11,358 nucleotides of DNA from Ruminococcus sp. (GTDB lineage: Bacteria; Bacillota; Clostridia; Oscillospirales; Ruminococcaceae), in contig DYCW01000302.1 in the NCBI GenBank assembly GCA_019417865.1, forward strand, positions 1 to 11,358. The letters are read 5' to 3'. A program made the position numbers and the translations under genes. This document shows, piece by piece, positions 6,940 through 11,358 of this stretch. The notes under the pieces were generated by a model. The model saw only the letters and a program-made list of their open reading frames with translations. It was not told the origin of the DNA and did not search any database. Positions within the stretch are counted from its first letter, which is position 1. Every line of letters begins with the position of its first letter.

Positions 6940-7320
6940 TCAATGGTTTTGTATTTCTATTTCTTCTTTTTCCAGCTGCACTTCCATCTCTGTGAACAGT
7001 GCAGACTTTGTAAAATGGTACTGCTGCATTTTTTGCAGAAATGCCGCTACTTCTTGATGCAGAATGCCGTTCTGCAGGGTTTCCGTCAGATTGGGATCTT
7101 CGACCAGAAACGTTCCGACACCACGTTTCGTAAAGGTAATTCCCTCCGATTCCAGCTGTCGGTAAATACGCTGTACGGTATTTGGGTTGACGGTATAGGC
7201 AACTGCCAAATCTGCATTGGAAGGCAGCTTATCCCCGGGATGCAGCTCTCCGATGACAATTCGGCGTTTGATGTCGTCCGCAATTTGCAGATAAATGGGA
7301 TAATTGTTTTGAAACTCCAT
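6940..7320 (-). CDS. GntR-family transcriptional regulator, YtrA subfamily
   Basis: The product has 126 residues from the ATG at 7320, which has AAGGAGG seven bases upstream. The longer frame to 7356 lacks such a site. The winged helix-turn-helix spans about 8-73, starting PIYLQIADDIKRRIVIGEL, with PGDKLPSNADLAV, VNPNTVQRIYRQLESEGI and the wing RGVGTFLV. The short C-terminal part (about 75-126) is helical and charged, ending in QLEKEEIEIQNH. This size and lack of a large effector domain mark the YtrA subfamily, which usually represses adjoining ABC transporter genes. Here the ATPase, permease and small membrane protein follow, and an inverted repeat overlies its own promoter. The inducing signal is unknown. 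Confidence 0.93.
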   Translation of the reverse strand: MEFQNNYPIYLQIADDIKRRIVIGELHPGDKLPSNADLAVAYTVNPNTVQRIYRQLESEGITFTKRGVGTFLVEDPNLTETLQNGILHQEVAAFLQKMQQYHFTKSALFTEMEVQLEKEEIEIQNH

Positions 7321-7372
7321 CTTTATGCCTCCTTCTCTTTGCGTACACAGCAGCAAGCTGTCGTGTTCATTA

Positions 7373-7394
7373 GTGCACTATCAATATAGTACAC
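7373..7394. promoter_or_regulatory. Predicted GntR (YtrA-type) operator
   Basis: GTGCACTAT (7373-7381) and ATAGTACAC (7386-7394) form an inverted repeat with one mismatch around a CAAT spacer. The left arm lies within the perfect palindrome TAGTGCACTA (7371-7380). The repeat covers the -10 box and start site of the operon's promoter, as expected for autorepression, and resembles the GTGTACTA / TAGTACAC sites of YtrA-type regulators. Confidence 0.7.
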
Positions 7395-7414
7395 CATTTT
7401 TCTGATTTTGTCAA
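7386..7414 (-). promoter_or_regulatory. Sigma-A promoter of the GntR-ABC operon
   Basis: On the - strand, TTGACA (7409-7414) is a perfect -35 box, followed after exactly 17 bases by TACTAT (7386-7391) as the -10 box. Transcription would start near 7379, about 60 bases before the regulator's start codon. The -10 box lies inside the predicted operator. Confidence 0.82.
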
Positions 7415-7444
7415 GGGGTTTTTGAAAAAAATTTTTTAATTCTG

Positions 7445-7490
7445 GAAAAAAACAAGGTGCCATCTTCCGTTCCGCAGATGACACCTGTTT
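7445..7490 (-). terminator. Intrinsic terminator after nfo
   Basis: On the - strand AGGTGTCATCT (7476-7486) pairs with AGATGGCACCT (7455-7465), with one G-U pair, across a ten-base loop. TTGTTTTTTT follows. It lies about 30 bases after the nfo stop and separates nfo from the GntR promoter. It is related in sequence to the hairpin at 9383-9416. Confidence 0.85.
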
Positions 7491-7516
7491 TTGTTATCTT
7501 TTTGTAGCCTTTTGCC

Positions 7517-8350
7517 TTACTGTTCTGCCAGTTCCCGCAGCTGTGCGATTTCTGCGGCATATCCGGCATCGTCATTTGGCGTTTCCAGAATAAACGGAAG
7601 ATTTTTCAAAACCGGGTGTCGTACGACTGCCGTCAAGGTCTCCAGTCCAATGTGTCCTTGTCCGATTTTCTGATGTCGGTCCTTGTGTGCCCCCATCGGG
7701 TTCATACTGTCATTCAAATGTACCGCATACAGCCGATGTAGACCAATCACACGGTCAAATTCTGTTAGAACTGCCTCTAAATCTCCAACAATATCATATC
7801 CGCCTTCCCAGATATGGCAGGTGTCCAGGCAGACGCCTATTTTCTCCTGCAATTCTACTCGATCCAGAATGGCACGCAGTTCTTCAAAGTTTCTACCGAT
7901 TTCACTGCCCTTGCCCGCCATGGTTTCCAGTAGGACAGTTGTCGTCTGTTCCGGAAATAATACCTTGTTGAGCGTTTCCGTAATCTGTGCAATGCCGATT
8001 TCTGTTCCCTGTTTCACATGACTACCTGGATGAAAGTTGTAGTATTGGTTTGGTGTATATTCCATCCGCTGTAAATCATCCGCCAGCATATCCATTCCAA
8101 ATTGTCGGATACTGGGGTCAGCGGAGCATAGATTCATCGTATAGGGTGCATGTGCTACCAGACGGTCAATGTCATGCTCTTTTGCAAAGGCAAGAAATGC
8201 CTTGACGTCATCTTCTTTGATGGATTTTGCCTTTCCGCCTCGTGGATTGCGGGTAAAAAAAGCAAACGTATTTGCACCAAGGGAAACGGCGTGTTTTCCC
8301 ATTTCAAGATATCCCTTAGAAGAGGGCAGGTGGCATCCGATTCGCAGCAT
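7517..8350 (-). CDS. nfo: Endonuclease IV (apurinic/apyrimidinic endonuclease)
   Basis: The product has 277 residues, the usual length for the family. It is a TIM-barrel enzyme with three metal ions that cuts DNA 5' of abasic sites in base excision repair in the cytoplasm. The expected metal ligands are present: His67 (AHAPY), His107 (HPGSH), Glu142 (LETMAGKG), Asp176 and His179 (CLDTCH), His211 (VHLND), Asp224 and His226 (KDRH), and Glu256 (LETPNDD). The start at 8350 has CGGAGG upstream, inside the end of the preceding gene. The two genes are separated by only two bases, so they are very probably co-transcribed and perhaps translationally coupled. No key residue is missing. Confidence 0.96.
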   Translation of the reverse strand: MLRIGCHLPSSKGYLEMGKHAVSLGANTFAFFTRNPRGGKAKSIKEDDVKAFLAFAKEHDIDRLVAHAPYTMNLCSADPSIRQFGMDMLADDLQRMEYTPNQYYNFHPGSHVKQGTEIGIAQITETLNKVLFPEQTTTVLLETMAGKGSEIGRNFEELRAILDRVELQEKIGVCLDTCHIWEGGYDIVGDLEAVLTEFDRVIGLHRLYAVHLNDSMNPMGAHKDRHQKIGQGHIGLETLTAVVRHPVLKNLPFILETPNDDAGYAAEIAQLRELAEQ

Positions 8351-8352
8351 AA

Positions 8353-9342
8353 TTATGATTCCTCCGTTTCTGTTGTGGCAGCCGGTTCCGTATGTGGAGC
8401 ATCTGCTGGTGGTTCTGTGCCGTCCAGATCTGCCATCACTTGTTGCAGTACATTTTCTGCCACTGCATAGTTTTCCTGCATTTCTTCCAGACTGTCATAG
8501 GTTTTCTTTGGTTTCCGCAGACTGATGCACAAATCCCGATCCACTTTCCCACCAGTATAGCCAATTTTCTGTGCAAAATCCGTATAGCGTAGATAATAGC
8601 CATATTCTCTTATATGGGTATCGTTTGGATACAACTCTTCCAGATTGACCAGCGTATCTTCTGCTGCAATATAATCATTTGCTTTTGCGTCCGTCAGCAG
8701 CATGACACCAGCTGCCATTTGCATTTGTGTGGAAAGTTTTGTGGCATTGCCGGTGTAGTAGTCTATCTCGTTGATATCATCTGTGATCGGAATGCAATAA
8801 ATGCGAACGACCTTCTTGCCGTCTCCATTTTCATCCTCAATGAATGATTCAAAATAAGTTTGCAGTTCCTGTGACTTTGTTTGCAGCTGCTCGTTGTCTG
8901 TCAGCACCATCACCACAAAGTCTGGATCCACCTTTGTGATTTCGTTATATGCTAAATAGCCAAACAACAATACCAGTACACAGGCAATCCCCAGCCACCA
9001 TTTATTATGGTAAAAGAAGTTGGAAATTTTCTTTCCAAGCGGCAATTTCGGTTTGATTTCCTGTTCTTCGTGAATGCGGTCACTTTCTTGAATGACCCCT
9101 TGTTTCAATCGCATGAGCTCAATCCGATCCTGTCGGATTTTTTCGGCATAGGCCTCTTTTTCACGTTTTTCCTTTTCCGCAAGCTGTTGCCGTATGGCTG
9201 CCTCTCTGGCTTCTTTCTGCTGCTGTTCCTTTGCGTCAATCTCACGCATCGTTTCCAGAAAGCTTTTTCCCTTTTCTTTTTTCTTTTTTCTGGTGGGTGC
9301 AGCGGCATTCTGCGGTTCCTTTTTCGGCTCTTCTGCTGGCAT
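8353..9342 (-). CDS. Unknown membrane protein with a charged coiled-coil N-terminus
   Basis: The product has 329 residues from the ATG at 9342, with AAAGGAG just upstream; an in-frame TTG at 9357 is rejected because it overlaps that site. Residues 1-100 are very rich in Lys, Glu, Gln and Ala. They have heptad-like runs at about 28-95, which predicts a coiled coil in the cytoplasm. One membrane helix lies at about 116-133 (LGIACVLVLLFGYLAY). The outer region (about 138-306) begins DPDFVVMVLTDNEQ and contains VMLLTDAKANDYI and LEELYPND. The ending is a low-complexity Pro/Thr/Glu tail. I do not recognise the family. It sits between lysS and nfo, two bases before nfo, but a hairpin separates it from lysS, so it may rely on read-through or an unseen promoter. 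A role in DNA repair is not implied by position alone. Confidence 0.8.
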   Translation of the reverse strand: MPAEEPKKEPQNAAAPTRKKKKEKGKSFLETMREIDAKEQQQKEAREAAIRQQLAEKEKREKEAYAEKIRQDRIELMRLKQGVIQESDRIHEEQEIKPKLPLGKKISNFFYHNKWWLGIACVLVLLFGYLAYNEITKVDPDFVVMVLTDNEQLQTKSQELQTYFESFIEDENGDGKKVVRIYCIPITDDINEIDYYTGNATKLSTQMQMAAGVMLLTDAKANDYIAAEDTLVNLEELYPNDTHIREYGYYLRYTDFAQKIGYTGGKVDRDLCISLRKPKKTYDSLEEMQENYAVAENVLQQVMADLDGTEPPADAPHTEPAATTETEES

Positions 9343-9382
9343 AAGGACTCCTTTCAAGAAATAGTTTTAATATGTAAAGCTG

Positions 9383-9416
9383 AAAAAGGTGCCCCGTTTT
9401 CCGATGACACCCCTTT
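9383..9416 (-). terminator. Weak terminator or attenuating hairpin after lysS
   Basis: On the - strand GGGGTGTC (9404-9411 region) pairs with GGGCACCTT, extended by G-U and A-T pairs, and is followed by TTTTTCAGC. The stem is less perfect and the T-run shorter than at 7445-7490, so partial read-through into the next gene is possible. The shared GGTGTCATC and GGCACCTT arms suggest the two hairpins have a common origin. Confidence 0.6.
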
Positions 9417-9438
9417 CCCTTGTTTGTATGCTCTGTTT

Positions 9439-11073
9439 TTAAGAGTCGCTCTCTTCTGTTTCTTCTGTCTCGTCTGTATGCTGTCCATTCTTTGGCAGTG
9501 GACGCATAGTGGGGAACAGCAGGACATCCCGAATGGATGCACTGTCGGTCAGCAGCATGACCAGACGATCCAGACCCAGTCCCAGACCGCCCGTTGGCGG
9601 CAGACCATATTCCAATGCATTGACGAAATCTTCGTCTACTTCACCAGTTGGATCGCCGAGAGCCCGTCTGGCAGCAACCTGTGCTTCAAACCGCTGCCTT
9701 TGATCAATCGGGTCATTCAGTTCTGAGAAGGCATTGCCCATTTCTCGTGCGTAGATGAAGTACTCAAAGCGTTCCGTAAATGCCGGTTCACTGGGCTTCC
9801 GCTTCGCCAGCGGGGAATTTTCCACCGGATAATCATAGATGATCGTTGGCTGAATCAGGTTCTCCTCTACAAAGGTATCAAAGAATGCAATCAGAACATG
9901 TCCCTTAGTTGCGTGTTCGCCTTCTTCCACTTCCACGCCCTTTTCCTTTGCACAGGCTCTTGCGGCTTCATCGTTCTCCCAGTCGTAATAATTCACACCA
10001 GCATATTTCTGTACAGCCTCTACCATCGTCAACCGTTCCCACGGTTCTCCCAGAGCAATTTCTACGCCCTGATAGGAGATCCGGTCACTGCCGCAGATCG
10101 TCTTTGCCAGAGAACGATACAGATCTTCGATCAGATCCATCATACCCTTATAGTCGGTATATGCTTGATACATTTCAATGGTGGTAAATTCCGGATTATG
10201 GGAGGGATCCATACCCTCATTCCGGAAGATTCTGCCGACTTCATATACACGGTCAAATCCGCCGACAATCAGCTTCTTCAGGTTCAGTTCCGTTTCAATC
10301 CGCAGGAACATGTCCATGTCCAGTGTATTATGATGGGTGACAAACGGTCTGGCAGCTGCGGCAATCTGCAATGGCAGCAGTACCGGCGTTTCTACTTCTA
10401 TGTAACCGATATTGTCCAGATAATTCCGGATTTCCCGCAGAATGCGGCTTCTGGTGATAAATGTTTTTTTCACATCCGGATTGACAATCAAATCCAGATA
10501 TCGCTTCCGGTAACGGGTATCCTGATCCTTCAGCCCGTGCCACTTTTCCGGCAGCGGCAGCAGGGACTTGGAGAGCAGGACGATTTCCTGGGCATGAATG
10601 GAAATCTCGCCTTTTTTCGTCCGGAACACAAAACCCTTGACACCGACAATGTCGCCGATGTCCCACTTTTTAAATTCCTTAAACGCTTCTTTGCCGCCGA
10701 TGTCATTCATGCGGACATAAACCTGAATGCGGTCGGTGCTGTCCCGTACATCAATAAAATTGGCACGTCCCATATCCCGCCAACTCATAACACGACCGGC
10801 AATCGCAACAATCTGCTCTTTGAGCGGTTCCAAACTTGCCTGAAACGCTTCTTCATCGCCGTTTGCCTCTGCCAGCAGGCGAGCCTCGGTTGCTTCATAC
10901 GATGCCTTCAAATCGGCAGCATGTGCGGTGACGTCATATTTGGTGATGGTAAACGGATCGTTGCCGGCAGCCTGCCGTTCTGCCAGCTTCTCTATCCGAA
11001 TCTTCTTTAAAATGTTGATATCCTGTTCGGTCTCCGCAGCCGGATTCTGCTGCGGATTCTGCTGTTGTGCCAT
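9439..11073 (-). CDS. lysS: Lysyl-tRNA synthetase, class II
   Basis: The product has 544 residues. It activates lysine with ATP and charges tRNA-Lys in the cytoplasm. An OB-fold anticodon-binding domain spans about 85-170 (IAGRVMSWRDMGRANFIDVRD). The catalytic core contains motif 2 as FRNEGMDPSHNPEFTTIEMY (283-302) and motif 3 as GLGLGLDRLVMLL (496-508) followed by SIRDVLLFPTMRP. Lysine-pocket and catalytic residues known from E. coli LysRS appear kept: the Glu of TEL (262), Arg284, Glu300, Tyr302, and Asn447 and Glu451 in GNAFSELND. Oddly, the usual PGGA(S/T)ARPF loop reads QIAAAARPF (236-244), and IxGRE reads IYARE. The N-terminus has a Gln/Asn-rich extension and the C-terminus an acidic tail. 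It follows greA by 33 bases, a common gene pair in Firmicutes. Start supported by GGAGG seven bases before the ATG. Confidence 0.97.
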   Translation of the reverse strand: MAQQQNPQQNPAAETEQDINILKKIRIEKLAERQAAGNDPFTITKYDVTAHAADLKASYEATEARLLAEANGDEEAFQASLEPLKEQIVAIAGRVMSWRDMGRANFIDVRDSTDRIQVYVRMNDIGGKEAFKEFKKWDIGDIVGVKGFVFRTKKGEISIHAQEIVLLSKSLLPLPEKWHGLKDQDTRYRKRYLDLIVNPDVKKTFITRSRILREIRNYLDNIGYIEVETPVLLPLQIAAAARPFVTHHNTLDMDMFLRIETELNLKKLIVGGFDRVYEVGRIFRNEGMDPSHNPEFTTIEMYQAYTDYKGMMDLIEDLYRSLAKTICGSDRISYQGVEIALGEPWERLTMVEAVQKYAGVNYYDWENDEAARACAKEKGVEVEEGEHATKGHVLIAFFDTFVEENLIQPTIIYDYPVENSPLAKRKPSEPAFTERFEYFIYAREMGNAFSELNDPIDQRQRFEAQVAARRALGDPTGEVDEDFVNALEYGLPPTGGLGLGLDRLVMLLTDSASIRDVLLFPTMRPLPKNGQHTDETEETEESDS

Positions 11074-11106
11074 ATGGTATCCTCCGTAATTCCAAAATTC
11101 CCGGCA

Positions 11107-11358
11107 TTACTTGCCGATTTCCAGCACTTCAAAATCCAGTGTTCCAACGGGTGCAAAAACCTGGAACGTTTCGCCAACCTTTTTTTTCAGAGAGGCTTTT
11201 CCAATGGGAGAGTCATCTGAAATTTTATGTTCTGCAAAATTTGCCTCATTGCTGCTGACAATCTGCCAGGTTTCCACCTTACCAGTCTGGAAATTTTTCA
11301 GCTTAATGGTAGAACCCAGTCCGACCTCGTCCAGAGAGATGCTGTCATCCTCTACGAC
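11107..11358 (-). CDS. greA: Transcription elongation factor GreA, C-terminal part (partial)
   Basis: The frame runs off the right edge. The last 83 codons are seen, ending at TAA 11109-11107. They match the GreA/GreB C-terminal FKBP-like domain that binds RNA polymerase: LGSTIKLKNFQTGKVETWQI, then the motif ISDDSPIGKASLKKKVGE, and the ending GTLDFEVLEIGK. GreA stimulates transcript cleavage in backtracked RNA polymerase. The N-terminal coiled coil with the catalytic acidic tip lies outside the window. lysS starts 33 bases downstream with its own ribosome binding site, consistent with one greA-lysS transcript. Confidence 0.95.
   Translation of the reverse strand, partial: VVEDDSISLDEVGLGSTIKLKNFQTGKVETWQIVSSNEANFAEHKISDDSPIGKASLKKKVGETFQVFAPVGTLDFEVLEIGK

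Noticed and set aside
9898..11010. Open frame on the + strand (370 codons)
   Set aside because: It is a shadow of lysS, whose class II synthetase motifs are unambiguous on the - strand.
1..11358. CRISPR arrays, tRNA/rRNA genes, transposases, phage or plasmid genes
   Set aside because: No regularly spaced repeats, tRNA-like cloverleaf, rRNA segments or mobile-element proteins were seen on either strand.

Overview
The window looks like a chromosomal segment of an anaerobic, fibre-degrading Firmicute of the Ruminococcus / Oscillospiraceae type. This is inferred from two dockerin-bearing proteins on the left edge, Thr-rich surface linkers, strong AGGAGG-type ribosome binding sites and the greA-lysS gene order on the right. 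No taxonomic search was possible, so the genus is an inference.

Left part, + strand (1-2553): the last 28 codons of a dockerin protein, then a complete secreted protein made of a tandemly duplicated unknown module plus a C-terminal dockerin, then a Cys-rich, Thr-linker surface lipoprotein with its own predicted promoter. A long hairpin with a T-run on both strands (2575-2619) closes this unit. It also serves the convergent sigma operon.

Middle, - strand: an ECF sigma factor gene (start 4915) overlaps by 50 bp a gene for a single-pass membrane protein with a very large, internally duplicated outer region, its probable anti-sigma factor/sensor. An ECF-like promoter lies upstream. The space between 4916 and 5211 holds that promoter, a perfect 16-bp terminator stem, and otherwise nothing I can recognise. 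Further right is a four-gene unit (7320 to 5212): a YtrA-type GntR repressor, an ABC ATPase, a six-helix ABC-2 permease, and a 42-codon small membrane protein. A consensus promoter with an inverted-repeat operator over its -10 box drives this unit and predicts autorepression.

Right part, - strand: greA (C-terminal end only), lysS, an unknown coiled-coil membrane protein and nfo (endonuclease IV). Hairpins follow lysS and nfo, and these two hairpins are related in sequence. The lysS product has an unusual substitution in the normally glycine-rich loop before the ARPF motif.

No rRNA, tRNA, CRISPR array, transposase or phage gene was seen. The most interesting items are the small membrane protein of the ABC unit, the duplicated-module dockerin protein, the duplicated sensor ectodomain of the sigma partner, the lysS loop variant and the related hairpins.
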